Shown here piece after piece: positions 1-12,157 of a stretch of DNA of 64,000 nucleotides; within the stretch, counting starts at the first letter, position 1; each line of letters starts with the position of its first letter. The position numbers and the translations under genes were made by a program. Below the pieces are notes generated by a model that was given only the letters and a program-made list of their open reading frames with translations, searched no databases and was not told the origin of the DNA. This DNA is from Diphasiastrum complanatum (lineage: Eukaryota > Streptophyta > Lycopodiopsida > Lycopodiales > Lycopodiaceae): positions 46,552,042 through 46,616,041 of the forward strand of contig CM055099.1 of NCBI GenBank assembly GCA_029204225.1, written 5' to 3'.

Positions 1-600
1 GGAGTGTCTCGCAAGACCGAAGCCACCACCGACTACAGCTCCTATAAATTTGATAACAATCAAGCAAAGACCAAAAATCCTACCTGAACCAATTGTGCCT
101 TTGATGGTGGTTACCAAAGCTCAGAAGCAGAAAAAACTAGTAGCAGATCCAGTACCTGCTGATACACCAACATCATCTAGAGTCTATCCAAATCTCCATC
201 AACTGATTTACCAACGACATCTAGAGTCTATCCAAATCTCCATGCTGAAAAAGAGGAGATATTAGGATATGAGGCAATGGATTAAACATTTGCAAGAAGA
301 AGAGGAGCTTGAAGCCACTAGAGCAGCAGTCGAAGTTCATTCTTCACTAGTGCAACCACCGAATAATCCACATACAGATATGAATGCTCAATTGCATCAT
401 CATGAAGAACCCTTCAAGATGATTGAACCGGAAGCGTCACAGACATAACTCCTCATGAGTATTTTGTCTAGTAAGATCAATATTACGTTGGGAGAGTTCT
501 TGAAGTTGGTGCCAAACACAAAAGAAGTATTAGCGCAGAAGTTCCTAAATCACAGTCGAATGCTTGTCGATTCCATCTATTTGAGATCTAGGCATTGTTT
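1..600 (+). pseudogene. Probable Ty3/gypsy gag-protease linker remnant
   Basis: Short open stretches at 50-265 and 455-600 are separated by stops. The second reads like the segment upstream of the protease in many plant gypsy polyproteins (a motif of the type ITLGEFLKLVPNTKEVL). No zinc knuckle, protease DSG or RT motif is present, so the family call rests on one weak motif. Nothing suggests expression. The next 270 bases (600-870) show no recognisable feature. Confidence 0.35.
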
Positions 601-867
601 TGAGATCTTAGCCATTTTGTTTCATACCATATCATTGTATTTGAGTCAAATTTGGTTTCTTAGTGTATTTCACATGTGCTAAGCGTGTTTGATCCTAACT
701 TTGCCGATACTCCATCATTTGATGTGAAGTAGATCTAGTTTTGGAGAGATTGGTAGAGCTAGTGAGAATTATCTCACAATTTGTTGCAAGATCTTGCATA
801 GGAGGTGGTAGCATATCATTATTGGATCCTATAGTCAGAGAGTAGCAACATTTTTTGTTCATCATTT

Positions 868-1085
868 GAGTTATTTCACTTTATATGGCTTCAATGGGTT
901 CATTCTTGTTGGAATCAAGTGAGAGATTGTCCACTTCCAATTATTTAATATGAAAGTTGAGGATGGAGTCCATCTTGAGACTTCAAGATGTGATGGACAT
1001 TGTTCTTGGCCTTGAAGAAAAGCCTCAAGTTCTTCAAGAGGTCCAAAAATACAAGAAGAGAAATTTGGATTTAAGGAAATTTAGC
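868..1085 (+). pseudogene. Ty1/copia gag N-terminus remnant
   Basis: Translation gives an N-terminal copia gag start (MASMGSFLLESSERLS, then NY, then RMES, then EEKPQVLQE). It lines up with the first 50 or so residues of the intact copia gag at 16833. An in-frame stop falls where the conserved Tyr-Trp-Lys context should be, and the homology ends near 1085 where a gypsy RT in the opposite orientation begins. It is a truncated, dead fragment. Confidence 0.7.
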
Positions 1086-1700
1086 AATTGCAAAAATGTT
1101 CAAATACTTTTTACAACCGATCTAGGTGGTCTATATCTGTGCTGTGGACTCCAAGGTCATCCAAGTAAATTTCAAAGAATTTCTGTAGATAATCTGTGAA
1201 AGCAAATTGCATCACTCTTTGAAATGAACTAGGTGCATTATAGAGTCCAAACGACATTACTTTATAAGCATAAGTACCCCACTCTATCGCAAAAGCTGTT
1301 TTATGACAATCTGCAGGTGCAATCTTGACCTGATTGTATCCACTGAATCCACACAAAAAATTGTAAGCTTCTGCTCCAGCAAGGCGATCCAAAATGCTTT
1401 CAATAAAAGATAACGGAAAGTGATCCTTTCGTGTTACTTTATTCAAATCTTTGAGATTCACATAAATTCTCAATTTTTCATTCTTCTTAAGAACAATGAC
1501 AATTGGTGAAACCCATTCCATGTGCTCAATCTCATAAATGAAGCCGGCTGCTAGCAATCTCTATAACTCTTTCTTTACCAAATCCATATCATTAGGATTA
1601 CAATGATAGAACTTTGTGACTTTTGGAATTGCATCAGGTATTAAGGGTATGGTATGCTCAATAACTGATGTTGAAATTCTCTTGAGATCTTTATAAATGT
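1085..1700 (-). pseudogene. Ty3/gypsy reverse transcriptase remnant
   Basis: The minus strand encodes a gypsy-type RT core: EWVSPIVIVLKK, a DLNKVT motif, DHFPL, FSGYNQ, the FGLYNAPSSFQR block and the active-site box IYLDDL followed by VHS. The homology starts upstream of the longest open stretch (1111-1557), with a stop codon just before LLAAGF. It ends near 1085 with another stop before KVFEHF. RNase H and integrase are absent. It interrupts or abuts the copia gag fragment on its left and a copia pol fragment on its right. Confidence 0.85.
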
Positions 1701-1778
1701 CCGTAGCACTTGAAACTATTCATGAGTAAGTTGTGCTCCAACTTGTACAATCTTTTTTTATTCTCCTAGCATCATATT

Positions 1779-2616
1779 ATCGTGTTTATCTACCCGAAAC
1801 TGACAAGATAAAAGCTGTTTGAGATGTTAAATTTGATGAGACAAAATACATAACAGACAGTGATCTAGTCGGCTATGAAATTCTCAAAAATTATTATGAG
1901 CTATCAACAACAACAAAAGACAAACAAATAGAAGATGAAAGAGAGTTACCAGTTTCAGAGGGAGGTCAAGATCGAGTGCCTAACAGACTCGAATCGCCAG
2001 CTCAAATTCCAGCAGAAAAGCTTGAATCAGAATCGAACTCAAAACCTGCAGAATCGAACTCGAAACCACTTGTGAGAAGATCTGATAGACAATGAAAACA
2101 ATAGAAAGATATGGTCAGGATGTTTTTAATACAACCATTGAATTTTGTGGATTCTCTGACAAACCTCAAACATTCGAGGAAGCTGTAGATGGACCAGAAA
2201 AAGATCACTAGATTCAGGCAATGGAGGATGAAATGTCATCCATGTATAAGAACAATGTATGGACACTTGCACCTATACTTGATGGCAGAAAACCAGTCAA
2301 GTGTAAATGGATCTACAAGATTAAAATAGGTCCTAATGGAGAAAACATCATATACAAGGCAAGATTAGTTTCTAAAGGATTTTCACAGAAGTATGGGATC
2401 AACTACACTGATACCTTCTCACTAGTAGTCAAACATACATCAATTCACTTGTTATTCGCGTATGGAGTGCCTCATGATATGAAAATCCATATTGTGGATG
2501 AGAAAACTGCTTTTCTGCACACAGAATTAGAAGAAGACTTATTCATGGACCAACCACTTGGTTTTGTAAGCCAAGAATATCTAGAATACGGATGTCACAT
2601 GAATAAAAGCATTTAT
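1779..2616 (+). pseudogene. Ty1/copia pol remnant, left half (INT-RT linker and RT N-terminus)
   Basis: Reading starts in the post-integrase linker (YRVYLPETDKI) and passes through stops and a frameshift near 2090-2210. It then enters the copia RT: an EEA-type motif, NNVWTL, KCKWIYKIK, YKARLVSKGFSQ and the FLHTELEEDLFMDQP block. It stops at KSIY, where a LARD-B LTR begins. The same protein resumes with GLKQ at 23509, so this is the oldest layer of the nest. Several conserved residues have changed (SLVVKH for the usual APV.K), consistent with long decay. Confidence 0.85.
2548..2616 (+). repeat. 69-bp direct duplication, left copy
   Basis: Copia RT sequence from gaccaaccacttgg to aaagcatttat. 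It is repeated without a mismatch at 23440-23508 on the far side of LARD-B. This is far longer than the 5-bp target duplication expected for an LTR element. Confidence 0.95.
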
Positions 2617-3106
2617 TGTAAAGACCACTAGGGACAATCCCTTAAGATGAGGATAGGAAAACACAAGAGAGACTGTGGAGCAAAACCACCCAACCAAACC
2701 TAGATCCCTGCTGGAGAATCCTCTTGGATCTAGCCCCCAAGCCATGCCAATGTGACAGCAAGAGGAGAAGAGCTTATCAGGTAACTTAGACCAAGTTGTC
2801 GACGGAATAATCACTACCTCAATATATAAAGAGTAGGATCCTGTGCATGAGCACATGCAATTCCCATGCAGGTCAACTATAAATAGGTTATAGCTCTACA
2901 TGCATACCTTCTGCCTATATCAGTCACACGTACATGCACTACTCCATATGTCTCAATTAGAGTGTCTGGGTCCTCTTAAGGTCATTAGTCACCAATAGGC
3001 CTTGACTTGGAATAAAATCTAGGCTTGACCAATAATCTCAAACACTGGAGGGCCGGTCTACCATATTAGGACTATTCCAGGTCCTTAACCGAATATGGCC
3101 ATAACA
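2617..3106 (-). repeat. LARD-B 3' LTR (minus-strand element)
   Basis: This 490-bp LTR reads TGTTATGGCC...CTTTACA on the minus strand. A purine-rich tract lies just inside it (plus 3107-3121, TTAAGGGAGGAGAAA on the minus strand). The partner LTR is at 23018-23439 and a third, plus-strand copy is at 27375-27838. Pairwise differences from the partner are roughly 5% by eye, so the insertion is older than the elements nested inside it. Confidence 0.9.
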
Positions 3107-6100
3107 TTTCTCCTCCCTTAAACAGGTTCTGTCCTCAGAACGGGAAAAAGAAAACATGAAACTATTCCTTAAGCTTTCAAATCTTTCTCATGAATCATTA
3201 TTCTTAGTCCGATCTTTCCATCTGAATAAGCACTTAGAGATGCAACAATTCTTTAATTGCTTGCCTCTACTCATAAATACTACTTCAAATTCCAAAAGAT
3301 ACACTAAGCTATGAATCTTCCAAATGGGTTGATCTATTCCAAAACAAAAGTTCATCACCTTCATATAATTCTAATTACATGAACCACTGGGTGAATTAAC
3401 TTCTTTATTTCAGAGATCAAATCCAAAAGCTAAAGAAATTCCATTTCAATTTCTTGTAGAAAATAATGCTTCTTGGTACAAAATTCTTAGAATATACAAA
3501 TATTCTAAAATATCACAATTCAGTCATCTAAAATCTCTAGGAGATCCATCAAGTCTCAAACAATCATAACTCAAACCAGAGTACTGTAGTTACTCTAATG
3601 AGTTAACAGCCCCATTTCTAGCATCATATGCAAGAAATCAACATCTATCTATATCTTAATAGATTTATCTGTCTCCTACAAAACTGGAGATTTAGACTGA
3701 ACTTTGTACACAAGCACTTATAGACTACAATCTGTAAAGAAAGCAATTCCTCATAAGTAAACAATTACTTAATGGAAAGGCCTGTGAGATCCACACAATC
3801 TCAAGTGTGTGCTAGAGTAAAGAAATTTAGAGTTCAACCAACAGATCTAAACCCTTGACTCTCCCATATTGATCAAGAATTACTCATTATCTCAAGAATT
3901 CTCATATTTCTTTCAAATGACCTTTAAGTATCAATTTATGATCTGTCAATCATAAACATTCAGAATCTTATGATTTGTCAATCATAATCCTTAGGATTCT
4001 AAATCCATACTTAATCAGTGACTATGTTCAACAACTAGGTTAAGTGCACCAGATAACCTTAGTAACTAGGAATACATAGCAGATCCACACAAGATTAATC
4101 ATGCACATATGAGAAAAATCTCACTATGACCCAGTACATAAACACACATCATTATCTGGCAGATTCCTCCAAAATCCGCATGTGTTACTCACATATACAC
4201 TGAGAATCTTGTAACTTAGCTACAGAAAATTCTATTTCTCTTGAGTAAATAATATATCTTGGGAATCTCTGAAGTGAATAATCTTACATCACAAGTTTTC
4301 CAACCATCATACTTTTATCAACAAAATTCCTTCAATCATTCAACCTACTTCTGATCTTAGTGCCAAACTAAGATTAGGCTGACTTATACTCAGATTAAAG
4401 TTTTATCCCACTTTCCAATCCATGACTAAATGGTACTTGGTATCCAATCAGTGAATCTTAATTCAATCTTTACCACTACTTTCCATATTCATGAATATCT
4501 TACAACTCAAAAACTCCCAAAATTACTCTAGTTCCAGATTATTCAAAACAATCACTAGAGATTTTCTCTATTCCTTTGGATAGTTCCACCATTGCACACA
4601 AACTGGATTCCACAAAACAAATCTATGCAACTGGGTGATCCCATGAAAGTCTGGTTTCTATCATTTTCTTCTCCCCCTTTTAAAAAAAAAATCACATTTT
4701 TGATTAAAAAGTTCCCTAGAGACAACATATAAGATATCAAAGATTTGAAAAAGTCAGTAACGAGTACTCAATATTATTACAAACCGGACTTTTTCCTTCA
4801 AATCATAAAATTTCTTATCTCGAGTGATAGAAACACTACTCTCAATAATCAACTATCAAATAGAGATAACAATTTGGGCTCAGGAGGTTTAAATTCCACT
4901 TAATCAATTGAAAACATCAATTGATTTTGAGCTATATTCACAAACCTGAAATGGAAGCATGAATTCATATAACTTAAACAGTCCTTCAGAACCTAGTTTT
5001 ACACTGGAAGGAATTATATAAATCTCAATCCAATTGTCTCGTATTTAAGAATTTCTAAAAAGTAGAGGTTTAAAATTAAAAGAGAAATAGCTTTTAAGGG
5101 TTTCCGATTTGGAATTTATGAGATACCATTGAGGGATCAGAATCTATATCTCATATTCTCTCCAAATACCCTAAATAGGCTTTTTCAATGGTTTCAACTA
5201 TTAGATATACAAATAATATAAATACTAACCATTGGTCTACAGATCAATCTCACACAAGAGTTTTCTCTTTGAAATCGATGATGTCCCATACCATCAGTTT
5301 TCTCTCCAAGAAAGTCCTTTGCTTTTAGATCCGACCATCAGAAAATCAAAAAGACTATCTGACCATCCTATATCCAATATAAGCCCCAATCATCAACCAT
5401 TTTTCAGAAAGATACTTCCAACTATTGAATTCTCCATCTCCTTAAGTTTCCACAGTAGATGACTATATCATCTAAGAATACCACTAGGCATTGACCCCAG
5501 TTTGGCTGAGAAACCTCTTTCGTATACAATCGAAATGACCTAAGTTTATTCTTTAAAACCAAAAGGAAAAATTTCAATAGAGCTGAAGTATACCAATAGA
5601 TACCCAATATCTACATCCGAAATGGTATAAGGAATTCCTTCAAGAAGATCACTAAATTGCATTATCCGATAATCCAGAGATCTAAAACCTCTATCTGGAT
5701 TTCCAATACCAGATATGCACATATCTATTCCACAAAATACCGGAGTACCCCCAAATTTGTTTCTAGTGGATCGTAATAATCCAGTTCAAAATTGTGATAA
5801 CAAGAATCTGCACATGGCTTTACCGTCACATAAAACGATCCATCAGGTTGGTACTATACTCTCGAATTCCTACCATTTGAGAGTTACAACTTTAGGAATA
5901 AGGTTCTCACAGTACAAATGGGAACCAAGTGTCATTCTCGTTCCATGCCACAATTTCCAATAACAAATAGAGTCAATTCATGGTCCTATAGATATTCAAA
6001 ATAAATTCAACTTAATGAATTCAAAAAAACTGGTGCTATGCAATTTCCAAACATGGATTATTAACTAATCCAGATTACACAACACTGTCACATTTACCTA

Positions 6101-6718
6101 CACATGTGTCTCATTTTCTTCCTCCCTTAGATTTTTCGGTCACCCGAAAATTCTTTTAGCGAAGGTCCCCGAAAATTCCATTGACACAAGTAAATGCTAG
6201 GCTACTTCCTTTTTTGACGACACCGGTCTATTTTCATTACTTCGTTAAAGTTGTCTGAATCAATGGAAAATCAATAACTTTTGGATTCGAGTACTCTTCA
6301 CAATATTCGATAAACCTATTTTTTAATCGAATATAGAGTTACTTCACAAATATTACGACCTTATTCCATTTATTCACTTTAACAAGTATCTGAAAAGCTT
6401 TTGTTTCCTCAATCCTAAAGATCAAAATCTTTTAGGATAGCCCATCGGTGTAGTACCGAAGTTGAAAAGAAAGAACCATAAAAATTATCGTTTAACTGAA
6501 TTTACTGGCAATATTTCTATTCCAGAATTAAACTGATAAAAAGCACAATACCAGGAACCCAAAATTCCCACTAACTGGGTACTTGCTTGGAAAAAACATT
6601 ACCATGAAAAATTTTATTGCCAATCCTAAATCCATAGATCCAATCACATAGGCTTGACGTTAGGATATTAAAATTATTTTCTCAATAAATCCCAAAAAAA
6701 GTTTGGAGTATTGGTAAT
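3107..6718 (-). mobile_element. LARD-B internal region, distal part (non-coding)
   Basis: About 3.6 kb of AT-rich sequence lies between the LARD-B 3' LTR and the gypsy insertion. No gag, protease, RT, RNase H or integrase motif was found on either strand, and open stretches are short and unrelated. With 21488-23004 it makes an interior of about 5.1 kb. A correct tRNA-iMet primer-binding site and polypurine tract imply a non-autonomous element replicated by the proteins of another element. The last five bases (gtaat) are the gypsy target site. Confidence 0.75.
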
Positions 6719-7937
6719 TGTGAAGATGTGTATTTATTAAACAACGAATATACATCCGAATGAAGCAATATATATTCACATAAGAAGACAAGAGCTGGAT
6801 ACATATATAATGAAGGGACCTGCCTATATTTTTCGCGACATACTAAATATCACATATAAAGGACAAGTCCTCAGCAATGAAGCGACATCTACAACAACCC
6901 TTAAATAAAGACACTTACATGAAACGACTCGATTCGAATCGACAATTCTAACTATAGTAATCTAAACTCAGGGTTAGATACATCTTTGCGGTATAATCTA
7001 CATACGTGTCAGATATATATTGGTTAACCTTATTCAGTAAAGAGACACGCCTCTAATTTATAAAGACGTGATTGTTCGCTCTGAAGATGATAAAGAGAAG
7101 ACACGATTCAGTCTTACTCACCAGGAGATATAGTTTATGTATTCGCTGAGAGATAAAAGTTTATGTACTTGTGAGAGATCTTCTGAAGTACTGTAACAAT
7201 CTTTCTTATATAAATCTATCTCTGGTCAGACAGTTGCATAAGTACATTACAGTCTATGCTGTGTATATGTAAAAGTGTTCTAACGAACTGTCTTAAAACT
7301 AACTTATTCGTTCATTCGAATATTTGTTCGACACTCGAATACTTGTTCGATACCCGAATAACGTTTATCATCAGAAGTCTATCTCAGTCATCGATTGAAA
7401 AGAATGTATACAACTGAATTGATAGTCCCTGTCTGAAGAATTGAGATAAGATATCTGTATTCTGAATATCTCCGAACATATGTTTCTAACATATTTGAAG
7501 ATTATACAAGAGATTTAACTCTGAGGAGAACACTAGTTGTTGAGGACTACTGTTTAACTTTTGTTAATCCAAGAATAAGATTAACTTATGATCACTGATG
7601 AACGAATACATCGAAATCAATCCGAATTCTTGCCGACACCTTAATCAGATAGAGTGGAGTACATTCGTACTACTCTGATAACAATTCTCCTGTAGAACGC
7701 CAATTCTTCGATTCGGAAGAGAAGACTGATATTCCGATTTTAAACATTCATTTATCCATTAAGTAATACTAGTTACTTAACCCAAATGTCTGTTTGACAA
7801 CCAGACTAATTCTCCATTTTATATCATACGAATAAGTCAGAACAATATCAACATTATACCATAAAGAAGCTATCCTCTTGGGGATTCGACATTAAATACT
7901 ACAAAACTATACCAAATACAATTGGTATACCACGACA
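6719..7937 (+). repeat. Ty3/gypsy 5' LTR
   Basis: This 1219-bp LTR starts TGTGAAGATG and ends CCACGACA. It is preceded by gtaat, which recurs at 21483-21487 after the right LTR. The right LTR has the same length once the nested copia is removed, and I count about 10 substitutions between them. The LTR contains many TTCGAA or CGAATA motifs around 7315-7365. Confidence 0.97.
7207..7214 (+). promoter_or_regulatory. TATA box of the gypsy LTR
   Basis: TATATAAA lies about two fifths of the way into the LTR, the expected position for the U3/R promoter. It is preserved in the right LTR at about 14316-14323. The transcription start itself is not visible from sequence. Confidence 0.6.
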
Positions 7938-7949
7938 TAAACCAAATTT

Positions 7950-7969
7950 TGGCACCGTTGCCGGGGATA
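7950..7969 (+). other. Gypsy primer-binding site (tRNA-Asp type)
   Basis: tggcaccgttgccggggata begins 12 bases after the LTR. It matches the complement of the plant tRNA-Asp 3' end with one or two mismatches, a primer known from several plant gypsy lineages. Confidence 0.8.
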
Positions 7970-8161
7970 GCCAAAAACAAACATGTTGATATAAAACTGA
8001 CAAAATCATCGTCATTAATAAGTATATGTCAGACAGAGCTTCCCGACTCGAAAGATATCAAAAGATTCGAGGAGATTTTTTTCAGAAATTTATCTGGAAG
8101 TTCTGATAGAGCTGAAACTTATTCGGATTTGTTAAAACCAGTTGCCAAACTAAAACCGAAT

Positions 8162-11100
8162 ATGGAAGGCCCTGCACCCCGACTTTCTTCAATTTCGAAG
8201 ATCAGATACGATTATTTCAAAGGAACAACCTCAGATGATGCGGACAGTTATGTTTCGCAGTTCGAATCAATTGCGAACGCGAATAATGAAGGTTCGGAGG
8301 CGGACAAACTGAGGATTTTTCCTGGTCTTCTCAGAAAACAAGCACGCATATGGTACAGCCAAGTCGAACCAGGACGAGTGGCTACCTGGTTGCTGCTGAA
8401 AGATGCGTTTCTACACCAATTTAGAGAAATTGGTTATTCATCCAGAGTACTCGGCAGACTCAACAACATAGAGAAGAAGAGTCGAGAATCTCTGAGAAGG
8501 TATACTCGTAAGGTCAAGAATCTTATTGGAAAACTAACTGGAGTATACCCCGTTGCGATGCAGATTGAATGGTTTCTGTCAGGTTTACCACCGAGTATAA
8601 ATCGATACTGCAGACAAGGTGATACGACTACCTTAGCAGCAGTCATTGCAAGTGCTGAAAACTATGAGACTTCTAAGCTTGCTCAGAAGAGAAAATCAAC
8701 TAGACGAAGTCGAAAGTCTAAGCATGTTTCCAGTGGCAGTGAAGAGGATTCGAAGTCTGAATCCAGTTCCAGTTCCTCTAGTTCAGAATCCGAATTACAT
8801 GACTCATCCGACTCTGAGACTGATGAGAGAGAACGAAGTAGTAAACGAAAACCCAAACGAAAGGACGATAAAAATTCGGAGATGAAGCCAACAACATCAA
8901 AGGTCGAAAAGATTTGGAGGAGAGATCTTGCAGATATTAACAAAAAATTCAACGATCTAAAAGTTCAGATTTCAGAGGTTGCTGACAAGAGACCGAAATC
9001 ATCTTCTTCCAATTCAGGACTATGGTGTACGAGGTGCGGTACATCAGGACATTCGAAGGAAGATTGCAGAACAGTGAATATATCTTACGTTGAAGATCCA
9101 ACACAGGAGGTGCTGTTTATTTTTCAGAATAATGATACAACAACAAATTTTGTTCAAGGCACGACTACACCGTTCCAGCAATCCAAACCCAAATTCGGAC
9201 CGAAAAGATATAATCCACCCGAATTTGTAACATCAACAACAAAGACTTCGAATTTTCCAAGACCAGTTTCGGGCAATTGTTACAATTGTGGAGAACCAGG
9301 ACATTTTTCACCAGACTGTCCGCAACCACGGAAGCCAATTGGGTATGTATCTCTCTGTTCGAATTGTAAAGAACCAGGCCACAAATATCCTGATTGTCCC
9401 CAACCACAGAGGCCAAGACCTAAATACCAGTATGTAGCGACACCTGCTGCAATGGTAGACTCGAAAGGAAAAGTTTCGGCAGATGCGGTTATACAAAAAA
9501 TTGATCTTGTGGAAAACCAATCAACGAGGACAACTGACCAATCTTGGCCAAGTGATATGGAAACAATATTCAAAGTAAATACGAGGAGTTCTTCGAAAGA
9601 TGACTCGAAAACCAACTCGAAAGGTTCCTCGAAGAAACGCAGAAAATCATCTAAGAAGAAAGGAACGAATAAATCCCTAACAAAAGAAGATATTAAAGAT
9701 GATCCCGACTATGATCGAAATGCTAAAAATTTGTTTTCAAAAGATATATTTGCAGAAGTGAAAGAAATAATTGAAGAAGAACTACAAAGAGCAGCTACAG
9801 AAAGGAAAGTCACATTCGAAGAAGGGAACGAATCAATTCATAAAACCAAACTGTCGGAAGCCATGATTGACAAGCCGATATCAAAGACGAAAGATTACGA
9901 TATCGTAACTGATATTGGTTCTCTTCGTCCAAATATCACATTCGAACAATTGTTGGCAGACAATACTTACTATCGCAGGCAGTTAAAAGGACTTTCTACT
10001 CCAAAGAAGAAGAAAAGAAATCCCTTGCCAGAATTAGGAGTATTATCTATTGATTTGGGAGATCTTGGCGCACCGGAAATCGAGATTACTATTGAGGGAT
10101 GCTTAATCGAACATGTGCCGATTGATTCAGGTTCGAGCGGCAATATTATTACTGAAGAAACTGCTCACGCTCTGGGTTTGACAGATATTCGACCAACCAA
10201 CCGAAATATCAAGTTGGCAGACTCAACACGACGAAAGCCTGTCGGAGAGCTGGAGAACGTTACTGTGTATATACAAGCCAAGCCTTTTACCATGAATTTT
10301 ATTGTTATCAAACCAATGGGTTTGCCTTCTTACTCTATGCTAATCGGAAGGCCGTGGCTGTATCAGTCAAATGCTAGTGTTCATTGGAAGTCTAGGGAAT
10401 TAAGATTTCAAACTGGCGAGACCAATAATCGTGGAAAACCAGCGTTGGAGATCATTACTTGGAATAAAGATAGATACGAAGGCGAAACTCCTATGACCGA
10501 CACTAGCTATACTTCGGAAAATTCTTCTTATGCACTAAATATCTTCTCTAATGTTTCAGATGTCGAAGTTAAATTTTTCGAATGCTATGAGAATGATAAC
10601 GAATCAGATAATGCAGAAGAATTCATCGATGTTTGCAACACAGAACTAGATGAACTAGTTATTACTGAAGACGAATCAACAGATTCGTACGAATCGGACG
10701 ACTCGGACGAATCAGACGAAGAAATTGAAAATAAGAATCAGTTTGTCGACACGAACATATCTATGGAGACAGCAATGCGCGAAATTCATGGATATTCAAA
10801 GTCTAGTATGACAGAAGGTATGATTTTACCTGATTCAACAGAGCAAATTGAACTTGCACCGGGCAGATGTGTCCATGTTGCAAAGTCCTTGGGAGAAACT
10901 GAGTTATCTAAATACACTGAATTGCTTAAAGAGTATCAGGACGTCTTTGCATGGTCGCTTGATGACTTAAAAGGAATTCCTGCCGAATATGGTGAACATC
11001 GAATTGATGTAAAGGAGAACGTTATTCCTGTTCGTCAGAGACAGTATCGACTTAATCCAAAGTACTCTTTAATGGTAAAAGACGAACTCAACAAATATCT

Positions 11101-12157
11101 AAAAGCAGGAATTATTTATCCTGTCTTAAGTAGCGAATGGGTGTCACCTATTGTGGTAGTACCAAAGAAGAAGACTGGCAAGATTCGTATATGCCAGGAC
11201 TTTCGAAAGCTCAATGCAGCTACACAGAAAGATCATCATCCGTTACCATTCATTGATTCTATTCTGGATCAGGTAGCTGGACAAGAACGATATAGTTTCT
11301 GTGATGGTTTTTCAGGCTATAATCAAGTTAGAATGCGGAAGGAGGATAAAGCGAAAACCACATTCACCACCGATTGGGGCACTTATGCCTACAATAGAAT
11401 GCCCTTTGGTCTCTGTAATGCGCCGACGACTTTTCAACGAATTATGATGCTGATTTTTGCCGCGTTTTTACGATTTTTTCTCGAAATATTTATTGACGAC
11501 TTCTGTGTATACAGCGATAGCAAATCTCATATCCAGAAACTGAAGCTAACCTTACACAAGTGTCGAGACACTTGTCTGTCACTCCATCCCGAAAAATGTT
11601 TCTTCGGAATGAGAGAAGGCATTCTTCTAGGACACAGAATATCCAATCGAGGGATCGAGGTCGACAAAGATAAAGTCGAAGTAATACGGAATTTGCTTAT
11701 ACCAACAAATCTTCGCGAACTTCGAGCCTTTTTGGGACATGTCGGTTATTATCGAAGGTTTATCCAGAATCATGCCTCAATATCTGCAGCACTTACTCAA
11801 TTATTAAAGAAGAAAGTGGTGTATCTTTGGACAGAAGAACACCAAAAAGCTTTCGAAAATCTCAAACAAAAACTGATCAATGCACCGATCTTAAGACCAC
11901 CTAATTGGTCAATTATATTTCATTGTTATGTGGATGTGTCAGCATTCGCTATTGGTGTATGTCTAAGCCAGAAGGACGAACGGAAGAAAGACTATCCAAT
12001 ATATTATGCTAGTCGACAACTCAGTTCTTCGGAGAAGAATTATTCGGCGACAGAACGAGAAGCACTTGGAATGATATTTACAGTTAAGAAATTTCGACAT
12101 TATTTGCTGGGGTATGCTTTTATTTTCCATGTGGATCACTATGCTCTGAATATCTAG
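8162..12157 (+). CDS. Ty3/gypsy Gag-Pol, Gag to RNase H, ended by a frameshift
   Basis: The first ATG is at 8162; the open frame also runs upstream through the primer-binding site without a stop. Domains from this ATG: capsid-type gag about residues 20-150; a Ser/Glu-rich basic linker; three CCHC knuckles near 287 (CTRC-GH-C), 370 (CYNC-GH-C) and 397 (CSNC-GH-C); aspartic protease DSGSSGN near 654; RT from about 980 with FGLCNAP and the active box FIDDF near 1111; RNase H from about 1256, ending after DHYAL. The stop at 12155-12157 results from one base missing near 12150. Frame 1 continues from 12151 without a stop into integrase. No chromodomain was seen, so this is a non-chromovirus type. 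Products would build virus-like particles and copy the element RNA. Confidence 0.9.
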   Translation: MEGPAPRLSSISKIRYDYFKGTTSDDADSYVSQFESIANANNEGSEADKLRIFPGLLRKQARIWYSQVEPGRVATWLLLKDAFLHQFREIGYSSRVLGRLNNIEKKSRESLRRYTRKVKNLIGKLTGVYPVAMQIEWFLSGLPPSINRYCRQGDTTTLAAVIASAENYETSKLAQKRKSTRRSRKSKHVSSGSEEDSKSESSSSSSSSESELHDSSDSETDERERSSKRKPKRKDDKNSEMKPTTSKVEKIWRRDLADINKKFNDLKVQISEVADKRPKSSSSNSGLWCTRCGTSGHSKEDCRTVNISYVEDPTQEVLFIFQNNDTTTNFVQGTTTPFQQSKPKFGPKRYNPPEFVTSTTKTSNFPRPVSGNCYNCGEPGHFSPDCPQPRKPIGYVSLCSNCKEPGHKYPDCPQPQRPRPKYQYVATPAAMVDSKGKVSADAVIQKIDLVENQSTRTTDQSWPSDMETIFKVNTRSSSKDDSKTNSKGSSKKRRKSSKKKGTNKSLTKEDIKDDPDYDRNAKNLFSKDIFAEVKEIIEEELQRAATERKVTFEEGNESIHKTKLSEAMIDKPISKTKDYDIVTDIGSLRPNITFEQLLADNTYYRRQLKGLSTPKKKKRNPLPELGVLSIDLGDLGAPEIEITIEGCLIEHVPIDSGSSGNIITEETAHALGLTDIRPTNRNIKLADSTRRKPVGELENVTVYIQAKPFTMNFIVIKPMGLPSYSMLIGRPWLYQSNASVHWKSRELRFQTGETNNRGKPALEIITWNKDRYEGETPMTDTSYTSENSSYALNIFSNVSDVEVKFFECYENDNESDNAEEFIDVCNTELDELVITEDESTDSYESDDSDESDEEIENKNQFVDTNISMETAMREIHGYSKSSMTEGMILPDSTEQIELAPGRCVHVAKSLGETELSKYTELLKEYQDVFAWSLDDLKGIPAEYGEHRIDVKENVIPVRQRQYRLNPKYSLMVKDELNKYLKAGIIYPVLSSEWVSPIVVVPKKKTGKIRICQDFRKLNAATQKDHHPLPFIDSILDQVAGQERYSFCDGFSGYNQVRMRKEDKAKTTFTTDWGTYAYNRMPFGLCNAPTTFQRIMMLIFAAFLRFFLEIFIDDFCVYSDSKSHIQKLKLTLHKCRDTCLSLHPEKCFFGMREGILLGHRISNRGIEVDKDKVEVIRNLLIPTNLRELRAFLGHVGYYRRFIQNHASISAALTQLLKKKVVYLWTEEHQKAFENLKQKLINAPILRPPNWSIIFHCYVDVSAFAIGVCLSQKDERKKDYPIYYASRQLSSSEKNYSATEREALGMIFTVKKFRHYLLGYAFIFHVDHYALNI

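Noticed and set aside
7922-8161. Open frame upstream of the gypsy gag ATG
   Set aside because: It reads through the LTR end and the primer-binding site and has no ATG until 8162, so it is not treated as coding.
9165-9615. Minus-strand open frames over the gypsy gag
   Set aside because: They mirror the zinc-knuckle and linker coding region and have no independent motif.
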